In this document: positions 35,934-45,255 of the stretch, piece by piece
Position numbering within the stretch: the first letter of the stretch is position 1
How the letters are laid out: the number at the start of each line of letters is the position of its first letter
Origin: Sphingobium sp. Leaf26
GTDB taxonomy: Bacteria > Pseudomonadota > Alphaproteobacteria > Sphingomonadales > Sphingomonadaceae
DNA length: 64,000 bases
Reading direction: 5' to 3'
Assembly (NCBI RefSeq): GCF_001421665.1
Contig: NZ_LMKV01000007.1
Coordinates: 1-64,000, forward strand
Notes under the pieces: generated by a model
What the model saw: the letters and a program-made list of their open reading frames with translations, nothing else
Told to the model about the DNA's origin: nothing
The model's database searches: none
Translations under genes and position numbers: made by a program

Positions 35934-37058
35934 ATGCAGATCGACAGTCGAATCGTAAAGCGCCTTGGGCTGGCGCTGGGGGTAGCCGGTGTCGTCGTGG
36001 CGGGCGCGCTGGCCAGCCGCGCCGCGCCCGTGGCCGATCCCGTCTATCGCGTGGCCAGCGATGCGGTGGTGGGAAAGAGCGCGTTGCGCGGGGCGATCGA
36101 TCCTTTGTTCGATGAGGATGCGATGGGGCAGACCCGCGCCCTGCTGGTGATGCGCGACGGCAAGGTGATTGCCGAACGCTATGCGCCCGGTTTCGGGCCG
36201 GAGACGAAATTGCTGTCCTGGTCGATCGCCAAGAGCGTGACGGCGGTGCTCGTCGGCCTGATGGTGGCGGACGGGCGGCTGGCGCTCGACATGCCGGTGC
36301 CGGTCGCGGCGTGGAGCCAGCCGGGCGATCCACGGGGCAAGATCACGCTGCGGCAATTGCTCCAGATGCGGTCGGGGCTGGACCATGTCGAGGATGGCGA
36401 GCCGGTCACTCAAGGTGACACGGTGCGGATGCTGTTCATGGGCGGCGCGCAGGACATGCGCGCCTATGCCGAATCCAAGCCGCTGGGCCATCCGCCCGGC
36501 GCCGTCTTTTCCTATTCCACCGGCAGCAGCATCATCCTGTCCGACCTGATGACGCGGATGCTGACCAGCAGCAGCGATCCGGCGGTACGACGGCAGGCGA
36601 TGCAGATGTTCATCGACGGGCGGCTGAAGGCGCCGGGCAATCTGCCCAGCCTGACGCCGGAATATGATGTAACCGGCACGATGATCGGCGGGAGCATATT
36701 GCATATGACCGCGCGCGATTATGGGCGGTTCGGCGAATTGCTGCGCAACCATGGGCGGTCGCCCAACGGGCACCAGATATTGCCGGAGAAGTGGGTGGAC
36801 TTCATGCGCGCCCCTTCCCCGCGCAACCCGGCCTATGGCGCGCATCTGTGGCTGAACCGCGACAGCAGCGACAGCGCGCTGATGCCGGGACAGGCGCCGA
36901 CGAGCCTGTTCGGCTGCGTCGGGCATAATGGGCAATATATCCTGATTTCTCCGTCGCAGCGGCTGACCGTCGTGCGGATCGGCATGTCGCCGGAGAAGGA
37001 GCAGCGCGCCGCCGTGCGCGGCGCGCTGGCACGGTTGATGGGGCTGTTTCCGGGTTAA
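35934..37058 (+). CDS. Serine hydrolase, class C beta-lactamase fold
   Basis: A 374-residue exported or membrane-anchored hydrolase with an N-terminal hydrophobic segment (LGLALGVAGVVVAGALA). The catalytic SxxK is in LLSWSIAKSV, the second motif is the YST in FSYSTGSSI, and the third-motif equivalent is HNGQ near the C-terminus, all as in penicillin-binding-protein-like esterases/peptidases. True beta-lactamase activity cannot be inferred. The stop overlaps the opposing PhzF gene by 4 bp. Confidence 0.85.
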   Translation: MQIDSRIVKRLGLALGVAGVVVAGALASRAAPVADPVYRVASDAVVGKSALRGAIDPLFDEDAMGQTRALLVMRDGKVIAERYAPGFGPETKLLSWSIAKSVTAVLVGLMVADGRLALDMPVPVAAWSQPGDPRGKITLRQLLQMRSGLDHVEDGEPVTQGDTVRMLFMGGAQDMRAYAESKPLGHPPGAVFSYSTGSSIILSDLMTRMLTSSSDPAVRRQAMQMFIDGRLKAPGNLPSLTPEYDVTGTMIGGSILHMTARDYGRFGELLRNHGRSPNGHQILPEKWVDFMRAPSPRNPAYGAHLWLNRDSSDSALMPGQAPTSLFGCVGHNGQYILISPSQRLTVVRIGMSPEKEQRAAVRGALARLMGLFPG

Positions 37059-37840
37059 AGGATGAAGCGCCCCTCGATCACCGTGCGGCAGCGGCCGGTG
37101 AGGATGACGCGGTCGCCCGCCAGCGTGCAGCCAAGGCGGCCGCCCCGCGCCGATGCCTGATAGGCGCTGATCTGCGTCCGGCCGAGCCGATCCGCCCAGA
37201 AGCGGGTGAGCAGGCAATGGGCCGATCCGGTGACGGGGTCTTCATCCACGCCCCCGCCGGGCACGAAGCAGCGACTGATGATGTCGCTGTCATCGCCCGG
37301 TGCGGTGGCCATCAGCAGCAGGTCGCCGTGCGCCTTCAGGGTGGCGAAGTCCGGCGTCAGGGCGCGGATGGCGGCGGCGTCGGGATAGAAGAACAGGGCG
37401 TAGCCGCCGTCGCGCCAGTGGGTTTCGACCGGCTGGCCGCCCAGCCCCGCCGCGAGGTCCGGCAGCGGTTTTGGCGCCATGTCCCATGCGGGGAGCGAGA
37501 GCGCATAGCCGCCCCCGTCGCGGGTCACGGTGAGGATGCCGGCATGGCGGGTGCGGAAGCGGATCACATCGCCGTCGATCAGGACATGGCCGCTCGCCAG
37601 CGTGGCGTGGCCGCATAGCTTGACCTCCACCGTGGGGGTGAACCAGCGCAAGCCGTAATCGGCTTCGGCATCATCCGGCGTGGGCACGGTGAAGGCGGTT
37701 TCGGACAGATTGTTTTCCGCCGCGATGGCCTGAAGCGTGGCATCGTCCAGCCAGGCGTCGAGCGGGATGACGGCCGCGGGATTGCCGGTGAAGGGTGCGT
37801 CGGCGAAAGCATCGACCTGGGTGAAGGGCAGGCTGGTCAT
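37055..37840 (-). CDS. PhzF family isomerase/epimerase
   Basis: A 261-residue member of the PhzF family (diaminopimelate-epimerase fold). The N-terminal VDAFADAPFTGNPAAVIPL, the catalytic Glu region NNLSETAFTVP and the glycine loop DPVTGSAHCLL are conserved. Most relatives have unknown substrates; a phenazine pathway is not implied since no other phz gene is near. It overlaps the convergent serine hydrolase by 4 bp and precedes the SLC13 gene with 64 bp between them. Confidence 0.9.
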   Translation of the reverse strand: MTSLPFTQVDAFADAPFTGNPAAVIPLDAWLDDATLQAIAAENNLSETAFTVPTPDDAEADYGLRWFTPTVEVKLCGHATLASGHVLIDGDVIRFRTRHAGILTVTRDGGGYALSLPAWDMAPKPLPDLAAGLGGQPVETHWRDGGYALFFYPDAAAIRALTPDFATLKAHGDLLLMATAPGDDSDIISRCFVPGGGVDEDPVTGSAHCLLTRFWADRLGRTQISAYQASARGGRLGCTLAGDRVILTGRCRTVIEGRFIL

Positions 37841-37904
37841 CTGGCTGGTCCTTTATGCGTTTGCGCCGTGATGGCGGGACCGGGGAGCGCCGAACAGGGC
37901 CAGT

Positions 37905-39689
37905 TCAGCCGAGAAGGACCAGCGCGCTGCATACCGCAAGGCCGACGACGATGTTGATCGGCACGCCGATACGCACGAAATCGGCGAAGCGATAGTCGCC
38001 CGCGGCATAGACCAGCGCATTGGTCTGGTAGCCGATCGGCGTCGCAAAACAGGCGGATGCGCCGATCATCAGCGCGATCACCAGCGGGCGGGCGTCGACG
38101 CCCAGTTGATGCGCCAGCGCGATGGTGATGGGGGTCAGCAATGCCGCGACCGCATTATTGCTGAGCAGTTCGGACAACAGCAGGGAGAAGAAATAGATCA
38201 GGAAGACGAGCGCCCATGGCGGCGCATGTTGCAGCAAGGGCGTGACCCAGCCGACCATCAGGGCGACGCTGCCCGCCTGTTCCAGCGCAAGGCCCACGGC
38301 CAGCATGGCGAAGATCAGGATCAGTACGTCCCCGTCGATCGCGCCCCAGGCTTCCTCCGGGTCGATGCAGCGGGTGATGAGGATGAGGCCCACCGCGATG
38401 ACCGCAGCCAAGCCGATGCCGACCACGTCGAAGGCGGAAAGCCCCACTGCGCCGACCATGGCGGCGATGGCGATCCATGCCTTGCGCGGGCGGAAGGCGC
38501 GGGTGCGGCTGACATCGACGCCGATCAGGTGCGGATTGTCCTTGAGCGCGCGCATGGCGTCGTCCCCGCCCGCGACCAACAGCCGGTCGGCGCCGCGAAT
38601 GCGAGCTTCGGCAAGGGCCGGGCCGGGAAGATGGCGGGCGCGGTGGATGCCGATGATGCGCACTCGCAGTGCATGGAGGAAGGGAATGTCGATCAGCCGT
38701 TCACCGATGGACGGATGGCTGGGCGCGATCATCGCCTCGACCACCGCGCCGACATGCGCGCTGGTGCGGGAATCGGCGGCGACGCCTATGTCGAACTGGC
38801 CGGATTCGCGCAGCGTCATGATCGCCGCGCCATCGGCCCGGACGATCAGATGGTCGCCGGCATGCAGTTCCTCCTGATCGAGGTCGCGGCGGCGGATCGT
38901 CCCGCCGCGCTTGATGCCGAGCAACTGGACCGAACGGCCGAAGATGCCGAAGGCGCCGACTTCCCGGCCGATCACGTCGCTGTCCTGCGGCACGATGAGT
39001 TCGGTCAGATAATCCTGGATCGCAGTGCCCCCGCCCTCCCCGGCTATGGACGGCGGATCACTGGGCAGCAGAAAGGAGAGGCACAGCAGCGCGACCAGCC
39101 CCGCGATCACGCCGGCCAAGCCATAAGGGGTGATGTCGAAAATGCCGAAGGGCGCCATGCCCTGATCGGCGGCGATGCCCGCCACCACCAGATTGGTCGA
39201 TGTGCCCACGAGCGTCAGGCAGCCGCCCAGCACTGCGACGGCATTCATCGGGATCAGCAGCTTCTTGACCGGATAGCCGGTCGCCTGCGCCAGTTTGAAC
39301 ATGATCGGGATCAGCAGCACGACCACCGGCGTATTGTTGAGGAAGGCCGACAATATCATCGTGCCGAGCGTGACTTCGGCGAGGGCGAGGCGCGGGTGAC
39401 GTTGCGCGCGGCTCATGACGAGATCGGCAACCCGGCCGATCACGCCGGTGCGGACAAGCGCCCCCGACAGGATGAACATCGCCCCCACGGTGAGCGGCGC
39501 ACCGTTGGAGAAGACGGAAAACAACGCTTTTTCATCGAGCAGGCCGAATATGCCAAAGGCGCAGGCACCCACCACGGCGATGACTGTCGGCGAATAGCGT
39601 TCCCGCACGAAGGCGACGAACATGCAGGCCAGGATGAGCAGGCCGATTTCCGCGCGATAAATGCCCAGCAGCGCGGTGATGAAGTGCAT
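37905..39689 (-). CDS. SLC13/DASS-type transporter with TrkA-C domains
   Basis: A ~594-residue inner-membrane transporter of the divalent anion:sodium symporter type. Paired N- and C-terminal membrane halves show the SLC13-like VGTSTNLVVAGI and LLSNNAVAALLTPI motifs at the substrate site. Between the halves are two TrkA-C/RCK-C domains (LIVRADGAAIMTL, LLVAGGDDAMRAL), a subgroup seen in bacterial sulfate or dicarboxylate carriers. ATG 39689 is preferred to an upstream frame extension that has no homology. Substrate (sulfate or an organic acid) is not determinable. Confidence 0.88.
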   Translation of the reverse strand: MHFITALLGIYRAEIGLLILACMFVAFVRERYSPTVIAVVGACAFGIFGLLDEKALFSVFSNGAPLTVGAMFILSGALVRTGVIGRVADLVMSRAQRHPRLALAEVTLGTMILSAFLNNTPVVVLLIPIMFKLAQATGYPVKKLLIPMNAVAVLGGCLTLVGTSTNLVVAGIAADQGMAPFGIFDITPYGLAGVIAGLVALLCLSFLLPSDPPSIAGEGGGTAIQDYLTELIVPQDSDVIGREVGAFGIFGRSVQLLGIKRGGTIRRRDLDQEELHAGDHLIVRADGAAIMTLRESGQFDIGVAADSRTSAHVGAVVEAMIAPSHPSIGERLIDIPFLHALRVRIIGIHRARHLPGPALAEARIRGADRLLVAGGDDAMRALKDNPHLIGVDVSRTRAFRPRKAWIAIAAMVGAVGLSAFDVVGIGLAAVIAVGLILITRCIDPEEAWGAIDGDVLILIFAMLAVGLALEQAGSVALMVGWVTPLLQHAPPWALVFLIYFFSLLLSELLSNNAVAALLTPITIALAHQLGVDARPLVIALMIGASACFATPIGYQTNALVYAAGDYRFADFVRIGVPINIVVGLAVCSALVLLG

Positions 39690-39990
39690 GTGGCGATGGC
39701 CCCCTGATCGGTCGCGTGGTCGTGTCCCGGACGGAGGTGAAACGAAATGGGCCAGCCATGGTTGCATGGCTGGCCCGTGTCGCGGCTTTGAGGGGACGTT
39801 TTGACCGTCAATCCCTGCTTTTCAATCGCAGCGTTTTTCGAGAAAAACGCATGGACGCATGGTGACGCTCCCCAGGCTTACGCTCTGCCGCTCGCCCTCC
39901 CGCGGGCGATGGCCGTCATCATAGCGTAACAGGGGCGAGTCGTCTCGCGCCAATTGCGCGTTCGGCGCGCGATTGGCGCAGTTCGGCGCG
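39690..39990. other. 301-bp interval between the SLC13 gene and aroC
   Basis: No gene is seen. It contains the aroC terminator (39749-39776) and a second small palindrome at 39831-39850 (GCGTTTTT-CGAG-AAAAACGC). The part nearest aroC has repeats of GGCGCG/CAATTGCGCG. Confidence 0.5.
39749..39776 (-). terminator. Hairpin terminator downstream of aroC
   Basis: GGGCCAGCCATG pairs perfectly with CATGGCTGGCCC around a 4-base loop. On the minus strand it is followed by ATTTCGTTT. Confidence 0.65.
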
Positions 39991-41073
39991 TCAGCCCTCG
40001 TCCCTATCTCCACATTGGGCGCGGTGGAGCAGTTTCTGGTCAGCGAGCACCAGCGCCATCATCGCTTCGACTACCGGGACGCCGCGAATGCCGACGCAGG
40101 GGTCATGACGACCCCTGGTGATGATATCCGACGCTTCGCCTTCACGGGTCACGGTTTCGACCGGGATCAGGATCGAACTGGTCGGCTTGAAGGCGATACG
40201 GACCTTGACCGGCTGTCCGGTGGAAATGCCGCCCGCGATGCCGCCTGCATGGTTGGCGAGGAAGACCGGGCCGTCGTTTCCGGGGCGCATCGGGTCGGCA
40301 TTCTGTTCGCCGCGCAGCCGGGCTGCGGCAAAACCGTCGCCGATCTCGACGCCCTTGACCGCATTGATGCTCATCATCGCGCTCGCCAGTTCGCTGTCCA
40401 GCTTGGCATAGAGCGGCGCGCCCCAGCCGGCCGGTACGCCGCTCGCGACGCATTCCACGACGGCGCCGATCGACGATCCGTCCTTGCGCGCGCCGTCTAC
40501 CAATGCTTCCCAGCGCTGAGCAGCGACCGGATCAGGACAGAAGAAGGGGTTCTGGCCGATCTGCGAGGCGTCGAAATTGGCGTAGTCGATCGCGTCGCCG
40601 CCGATTTCGCTGACATAGGCGAAGATATCGACTTCCGGGATGACCGCACGGGCGACCGCGCCGGCCGCGACCCGGCTCGCGGTTTCGCGCGCGGAGGACC
40701 GTCCCCCGCCGCGATAGTCGCGAAAACCATATTTGGCGTCATAGGCATAGTCGGCATGGCCGGGACGATAGGCCTTGGCGACGTCCGAATAATCCTTCGA
40801 CCGCTGGTCTGTATTCTCGATCATCAGGCTGATGGGCGTGCCGGTGGTCCGCCCTTCGAACACGCCGGACAGGATGCGCACTTCATCGGCTTCACGCCGC
40901 TGGGTGGTGAATTTGGACGTTCCGGGCTTGCGCAGGTCGAGCCAGGGCTGGATATCCGCCTCGCTCAATTCCAGCCCCGGAGGGCAGCCATCCACCACCG
41001 CGCCAATGGCAGGACCATGGCTCTCGCCCCAGGTGGTGAAGCGGAAGACGCGACCGAATGTGTTGAAGCTCAT
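39991..41073 (-). CDS. aroC: Chorismate synthase
   Basis: A 360-residue FMN-dependent enzyme that converts EPSP to chorismate, the last shared step to aromatic amino acids. The family signatures [18 protein letters not shown] near the N-terminus, [20 protein letters not shown] and [17 protein letters not shown] are intact. The ATG overlaps the stop of the DUF559 gene (ATGA), so its translation is now coupled to that gene; elsewhere in this operon the order is yihY-fabI. Confidence 0.97.
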   Translation of the reverse strand: MSFNTFGRVFRFTTWGESHGPAIGAVVDGCPPGLELSEADIQPWLDLRKPGTSKFTTQRREADEVRILSGVFEGRTTGTPISLMIENTDQRSKDYSDVAKAYRPGHADYAYDAKYGFRDYRGGGRSSARETASRVAAGAVARAVIPEVDIFAYVSEIGGDAIDYANFDASQIGQNPFFCPDPVAAQRWEALVDGARKDGSSIGAVVECVASGVPAGWGAPLYAKLDSELASAMMSINAVKGVEIGDGFAAARLRGEQNADPMRPGNDGPVFLANHAGGIAGGISTGQPVKVRIAFKPTSSILIPVETVTREGEASDIITRGRHDPCVGIRGVPVVEAMMALVLADQKLLHRAQCGDRDEG

Positions 41074-41492
41074 TGCCCCCTCTCCCCTTCGGGGGAGAGG
41101 GAGGGGCCCGAGCCGAAGGCTTGGGAGGGTGAGGGGGTTTCGCGCGCCATCATCAAAATTGCCTCCAACACCCCATCCAGAGTGTGCATCACATCCGCAT
41201 TGCCGAAACGCATGACCCGAAACCCTTCTCGTTCCAGGATTTCGGTGCGATGTCGATCGCTGGCTTCCCTAGCGGCATGATCATCGCCGTCAACTTCGAT
41301 GACCAGCTTGACTTCCGCAGCATAAAAGTCCGCGACATAGCCTGCCAGCCAGACCTGCCGCCGAAATTTGATGCCGCCCAACTGCCGCTTGCGCAGTTTC
41401 GACCAGAGCCGTTTTTCCGGCTCGGTCGGGTCGCGCCGCATCACGCGGACCTTGTTCAGGGAGTCTGGTTTCTCAGGATCGGGTCGTCGCAT
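41070..41492 (-). CDS. DUF559 (Vsr-like) endonuclease-fold protein
   Basis: A 140-residue protein with the DUF559 domain, a PD-(D/E)XK nuclease fold related to Vsr. The core includes [22 protein letters not shown], Asp55 in YVADFY, Glu66-x-Asp68 in VIEVDGDDH, and [11 protein letters not shown]. Cellular substrate unknown. Its ATG is 2 bp from one repeat copy (41495-41554). The last ~23 codons ([12 protein letters not shown] onward) and the stop are read from the inverted repeat copy at 41076-41137. It is inserted in the same direction between fabI and aroC and its stop overlaps the aroC start. The whole looks like a mobile cassette. Confidence 0.9.
   Translation of the reverse strand: MRRPDPEKPDSLNKVRVMRRDPTEPEKRLWSKLRKRQLGGIKFRRQVWLAGYVADFYAAEVKLVIEVDGDDHAAREASDRHRTEILEREGFRVMRFGNADVMHTLDGVLEAILMMARETPSPSQAFGSGPSLSPEGERGQ
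41076..41137. repeat. Palindromic repeat flanking the DUF559 gene, aroC side
   Basis: A 62-bp unit, CCCCCTCTCCCCTTCGGGGG at one end and TTGGGAGGGTGAGGGGG at the other. It contains the CTCTCCCC/GGGGAGAG hairpin and a GAGCC-GAA-GGCTT hairpin. It is the inverted counterpart of 41495-41554 and codes for the C-terminus of the DUF559 protein. Confidence 0.85.
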
Positions 41493-41494
41493 AG

Positions 41495-41554
41495 CCCCCT
41501 CACCCTCCCACCGCTTCGCGGCGGGCCCCTCCCTCTCCCCTTGGGGGAGAGGGG
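41495..41554. repeat. Palindromic repeat flanking the DUF559 gene, fabI side
   Basis: A 60-bp unit, CCCCCTCACCCTCCCACC to CCCCTTGGGGGAGAGGGG. It equals the reverse complement of the copy at 41076-41137 except in the small hairpin, where AAGCC-TTC-GGCTC is replaced by CCGC-TTC-GCGG, keeping the pairing. It ends 7 bp from the fabI stop and starts 2 bp before the DUF559 ATG. Confidence 0.85.
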
Positions 41555-41561
41555 TTATAGC

Positions 41562-42368
41562 CTATTTATCCAGCGCGATGTCCGGTGCGTCTTCGGCCTT
41601 CATGCCGATGACGTTGTAGCCTGCATCGACATGGTGGATTTCGCCCGTCACGCCGGACGCCAGATCGGACAGGAGGTAGAGGCCGGCGCCGCCGACATCC
41701 TCGATCGTCACGTTGCGGCGCAGCGGCGAGTTCAGTTCGTTCCACTTCAGGATGTAGCGGAAATCGCCGATCCCCGATGCGGCCAGCGTCTTGATCGGGC
41801 CGGCGGAGATGGCGTTGACGCGGATATTTTCCGGCCCCAGGTCCATCGCCAGATATTTGACGCTGGTTTCCAGCGCCGCCTTGGCCACGCCCATGACGTT
41901 ATAGTGCGGAATGACCTTTTCCGCGCCATAATAGCTGAGCGTCAGCAGGCTGCCGCCATCCTTCATCAGTTTGCGGGCGCGCGCCGTGACGGCGACGAAG
42001 CTGTAGACCGAGATGTTCATGGTCAGCAGGAAATTGTCGAGGCTGGTGTCGGCATAGAGGCCGCGCAGTTCATTCTTGTCGGAGAAGCCGATGGCGTGGA
42101 CGACGAAGTCCAGCTTGCCCCAGCGCGCCTCGATTTCCGCGAAGGCCGCGTCCAGCTTGTCCATGTCGGACACGTCGCAGTCGATCAGGAAATCGGACCC
42201 GACCTGCTCCGCCAGCGGTCGCACCCGCTTGGCCAGTGCATCACCCTGATAGGAGAAAGCGAGTTCCGCACCGTGGGCGTGCAGTTGCTGCGCGATGCCC
42301 CAGGCGAGCGACTTGTCGTTCGCCAGCCCCATGATCAGCCCGCGCTTTCCTGCCATCAAGCCTGTCAT
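41562..42368 (-). CDS. fabI: Enoyl-ACP reductase (NADH), FabI
   Basis: A 268-residue short-chain-dehydrogenase-like enzyme reducing trans-2-enoyl-ACP in fatty acid elongation. The FabI nucleotide motif GLANDKSLAWGIA replaces the classical GxxxGxG. The catalytic Tyr-x6-Lys set is in YYGAEKVIPHYNVMGVAKAAL, and GPIKTLAASGI is the triclosan-site loop. The start overlaps the yihY stop (ATGA). An additional in-frame ATG at 42356 is less likely. Confidence 0.95.
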   Translation of the reverse strand: MTGLMAGKRGLIMGLANDKSLAWGIAQQLHAHGAELAFSYQGDALAKRVRPLAEQVGSDFLIDCDVSDMDKLDAAFAEIEARWGKLDFVVHAIGFSDKNELRGLYADTSLDNFLLTMNISVYSFVAVTARARKLMKDGGSLLTLSYYGAEKVIPHYNVMGVAKAALETSVKYLAMDLGPENIRVNAISAGPIKTLAASGIGDFRYILKWNELNSPLRRNVTIEDVGGAGLYLLSDLASGVTGEIHHVDAGYNVIGMKAEDAPDIALDK

Positions 42369-43330
42369 AATCCTATTCCATTCCCTTCGTCCTGCGCGAT
42401 CGGCTGCTCATCCTCTTCGGGGAATTCCGCCAGCGCCGCGTTCAATTCCGCGCCAATTACCACGCCAAGCCCCACGAGAAAGAAAAAAATGAGCGTGATC
42501 ATGACACCTGCCAGGCTGCCATAGGTGCGGCCGTAGCCGCCCAGCAACGACAGGGTGGGCGGCAGCAGCAGCGTGGTGCCGTACCACCAGAGCGACGTCG
42601 CCACCGCGCCGGGCCATTTGGGGAAGCGGCGCGACTTGTAGGCGGTAGGGGTCAAGGTCACGAACAGCGACCAGAGCGCGAGGCACAATATCCCCATCGG
42701 CACCAGCTTGGCCGAGGCGACCAGCGCGATCGCCTGATCCGCCCAGGGGAGGATCTGGTGCAAGAACTGGTCGACACCGGTGATCACGACCTGAAGCGAG
42801 AAGGCGAACATCACGGCGAAGACGCTGGCGAGCGTGATGCCGATCGCGCCGAGGCGATAACGCCAGAAGGGCTTGGTACTTTTCGTGCCATAGGCGCGGC
42901 GGAGGATGTCGCGGATCGTCTCGATCAGGCTGCCCACGGTCCACAGACCCACAAGGCCGCCCAGCCAGAGCAGCGGGCCGCTGCGCGCGGTCAGCACATC
43001 GTTGATCGGCTGGCGCACCACCTCCGCAACGCCGCGCGGCACGGTGTAGAGAAAGGCGTTGACCGCCTGCACCCCGTCTTCGGTCCGGCCAAAGATGCTC
43101 GCCACTGCGGCCGCGACGATGAAGAAGGGGAACAGCGTCATCAGCGACAGATAGGCAAGGTTGCCGGCATGGATGAACCCGTCGCTATAGGTGCCGACGA
43201 GAACCCGCTTCATCACCTCGAACGGCTGGGTGCCGGGCCGCACCCGGTCGATCTGCCGATGGAAATGCGCACGGGCGTCATGTCCCACCTGACGACGGGA
43301 TTCGGGCGAAAGAGGCGACGGCATCGGCAT
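42365..43330 (-). CDS. YihY/UPF0761 (BrkB-like) inner-membrane protein
   Basis: A 321-residue protein with ~6 membrane helices. The family motifs YSDGFIHAGNLAYLSLMTLFPFFI and AYGTKSTKPFWRYR are present; LWWYGTTLLL and GSLAGVMITLIFFFLVGLGVVIGAELNAAL close the domain. E. coli YihY was once called RNase BN by error, so no enzyme function is claimed. It is the first gene of the yihY-fabI-DUF559-aroC string. Confidence 0.9.
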   Translation of the reverse strand: MPMPSPLSPESRRQVGHDARAHFHRQIDRVRPGTQPFEVMKRVLVGTYSDGFIHAGNLAYLSLMTLFPFFIVAAAVASIFGRTEDGVQAVNAFLYTVPRGVAEVVRQPINDVLTARSGPLLWLGGLVGLWTVGSLIETIRDILRRAYGTKSTKPFWRYRLGAIGITLASVFAVMFAFSLQVVITGVDQFLHQILPWADQAIALVASAKLVPMGILCLALWSLFVTLTPTAYKSRRFPKWPGAVATSLWWYGTTLLLPPTLSLLGGYGRTYGSLAGVMITLIFFFLVGLGVVIGAELNAALAEFPEEDEQPIAQDEGNGIGL

Positions 43331-43409
43331 GGAGAGCGTAACGTCCTATCTTATGATTGGATCATATTGGACGGATCGTCCTCACTCTTCCAACGCTTCG
43401 CGCTTCCAT

Positions 43410-43427
43410 CTCTCCCCGGTGGGAGAG
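43410..43427. repeat. Short extragenic hairpin (CTCTCCC-CGGT-GGGAGAG)
   Basis: A 7-bp stem similar to the CTCTCCCC/GGGGAGAG hairpin in the repeats around the DUF559 gene, located between yihY and the dnaJ-like gene. A weaker relative lies near 10205-10225. Confidence 0.4.
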
Positions 43428-43452
43428 GGTAAAGGACGGGCGTAACGGCAAA

Positions 43453-44373
43453 TCAGACGCCCAGATGGGCGCGCACGGCCCGCTGGTCCTGCCAGCTTTC
43501 GACCAGCGCCTGAATCGCGGGATCGTCCGCCGGCACGTCGATCTGGAGCGTGACCAGCTGGTCGCCGCGCTGACCATCCTTGCCGGTGAAGCCACGCCCG
43601 CGCAGGCGCAGCGTCTTGCCGGAGGTCGCTCCGGGCGTCACGCCCAGCATCACCGGGCCATCGACGGTCGGCACCTTGACCTTGCCACCCTTCACCGCCT
43701 CGTCCAGCGTAATCGGCAGGTCGAGCAGCACATTGTCGCCGTCCCGCATGAAGAAGGGGTGGGGCTTCACCTCGACCGTGACGATCGCATCGCCCGCGCC
43801 GCCTGGCCCGGCCTGCCCCTTGCCGGACAGGCGCATCTGCGTCCCCGTCTCGACGCCGGGGGACAGTTTGAGGTCGATCGTCTTGCCGTCCTGAAGCGTG
43901 ATGCGCTGCGGTGCCAGGGTTGCGGCGTCGACGAACTGGACCGCGAGGCGATAGGCGACGTTCGCGCCCTTCGGCGGGGGCGCCTGCCGGCCGAAGCCAC
44001 CACCGCCAAAGCCGCCGCCGCCGCCGGGGCGCCGGCCCGCGCCGCCGAACAGCCCCTCGAAAATATCGCCGAAGTCCGCCCCGCCGGATTCGAAGCCGCC
44101 CCCGGACGAGCCGCGCGCGCCGCCGCCGCCAAAGCCGAAAGGTGCAGCGGGGTTGCCGTCGCCGTCGATCTCGCCCCGGTCGAAGCGGGCCCGCTTGTCC
44201 TTGTCGGACAGCAGATCATAGGCGTTGGTGACGGCGGAGAATTTGTCCGCCGCCTTGGGATTGTCCTTGTTCTTGTCGGGGTGCAGCTCCTTGGCGAGCT
44301 TGCGATAGGCGGACTTGATCTCCGCTTCGGTCGCGCTACGGGTCACACCCAAGAGGGAATAGGGATCGGCCAT
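43453..44373 (-). CDS. DnaJ/CbpA-type co-chaperone (class B)
   Basis: A ~306-residue Hsp40. Residues 1-70 form the J domain with HPDKNKDN, which stimulates DnaK. A Gly/Phe-rich linker (GFGGGG repeats, residues ~80-150) and a C-terminal peptide-binding double domain follow (VTVEVKPHPFFMRDGDNVLLDLPITLDEA). There is no Cys-rich zinc finger, so it is the CbpA-like class. ATG 44373 or the adjacent 44376 could be used. It is divergent from pdxH. Confidence 0.92.
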   Translation of the reverse strand: MADPYSLLGVTRSATEAEIKSAYRKLAKELHPDKNKDNPKAADKFSAVTNAYDLLSDKDKRARFDRGEIDGDGNPAAPFGFGGGGARGSSGGGFESGGADFGDIFEGLFGGAGRRPGGGGGFGGGGFGRQAPPPKGANVAYRLAVQFVDAATLAPQRITLQDGKTIDLKLSPGVETGTQMRLSGKGQAGPGGAGDAIVTVEVKPHPFFMRDGDNVLLDLPITLDEAVKGGKVKVPTVDGPVMLGVTPGATSGKTLRLRGRGFTGKDGQRGDQLVTLQIDVPADDPAIQALVESWQDQRAVRAHLGV

Positions 44374-44509
44374 CATCTTACCTGTTGCACAAAAGCATCA
44401 CTTGCCGACTATGTGGACGATGCGGCCCCGACATTCAAGCCGGCTTCCATGTCCGATGCTTCGGACCGCCCGTATCGACAGGGCGGCGGACGCGCCTTAA
44501 GACACCGAT

Positions 44510-45085
44510 ATGACCGATCCCTTCGCCCTTTTCGACGAATGGTACGCGCAGGCGCGCGATACCGAACTCAATGACAGCAATGCCATGGCGGTGGCCACCG
44601 CCGATGCGCGCGGGCGGCCATCCGTCCGCATGGTGCTTCTGAAAGGGCATGGCCCGGACGGTTTCGTCTTCTACACCAATTTCGAGGGGCGCAAGGCCGG
44701 CGAGTTGCTGGACAATCCGCATGCCGCCCTGCTGTTCCACTGGAAGTCGCTGCGCCGCCAGATCCGGATCGAAGGATCGGTCGGCCCGGTCGACGATGCC
44801 ACCGCCGACGCCTATTTCGCGACCCGCAGCCGCGACAGTCAACTGGGCGCCTGGGCATCCGACCAGTCGCGCCCCCTGCCCGACCGGCAGACTTTCATGG
44901 ACCGGTTCGACGCCGTCAGCGTCCGGTTCGAGGGCGGACCGGTGCCACGCCCGCCGCACTGGTCGGGCTTTCGCATGACGCCCGAACGGATCGAGTTCTG
45001 GCAGGATCGCGAGCATCGGCTGCATGAGCGCCGCCTGTTCGAACGGGTCGGTGACGACTGGTCCGAAGGGCTGCTCTACCCCTGA
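44510..45085 (+). CDS. pdxH: Pyridoxamine/pyridoxine 5'-phosphate oxidase
   Basis: A 191-residue FMN enzyme that makes pyridoxal 5'-phosphate. The FMN motifs RPSVRMVLLKG and FVFYTNFEGRKAGELLDN, the substrate motif FATRSRDSQLGAWAS and the C-terminal signature IEFWQDREHRLHERRLFER are all intact. The family length is normal. PLP made here is the cofactor of MetC, encoded elsewhere in the window. Confidence 0.96.
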   Translation: MTDPFALFDEWYAQARDTELNDSNAMAVATADARGRPSVRMVLLKGHGPDGFVFYTNFEGRKAGELLDNPHAALLFHWKSLRRQIRIEGSVGPVDDATADAYFATRSRDSQLGAWASDQSRPLPDRQTFMDRFDAVSVRFEGGPVPRPPHWSGFRMTPERIEFWQDREHRLHERRLFERVGDDWSEGLLYP

Positions 45086-45255
45086 TACTCCGCGCACGAA
45101 GGCATGGGCGGGGCGTGGAAAGGCGTGCCTGCTTCGTCTTGTTCGATGTGCGTGGTTGCAGCCCCGATTGCGGCTACCCCATGCGCCTGTTAGGTGTCGG
45201 CCTGACAGACGGATAATGGAACAGGGGCGCGTTCGCGGGCCTCCAGAGGAAATTG

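Noticed and set aside
35934..37058. Antibiotic-resistance beta-lactamase
   Set aside because: SxxK is present but the second motif is YST rather than YxN and the third is HNG; many esterases and peptidases share this fold, so resistance cannot be claimed.
38106..39707. 533-codon plus-strand frame opposite the SLC13 transporter
   Set aside because: Low-complexity Asp/Gln/Arg-rich product; the transporter on the other strand has real membrane helices.
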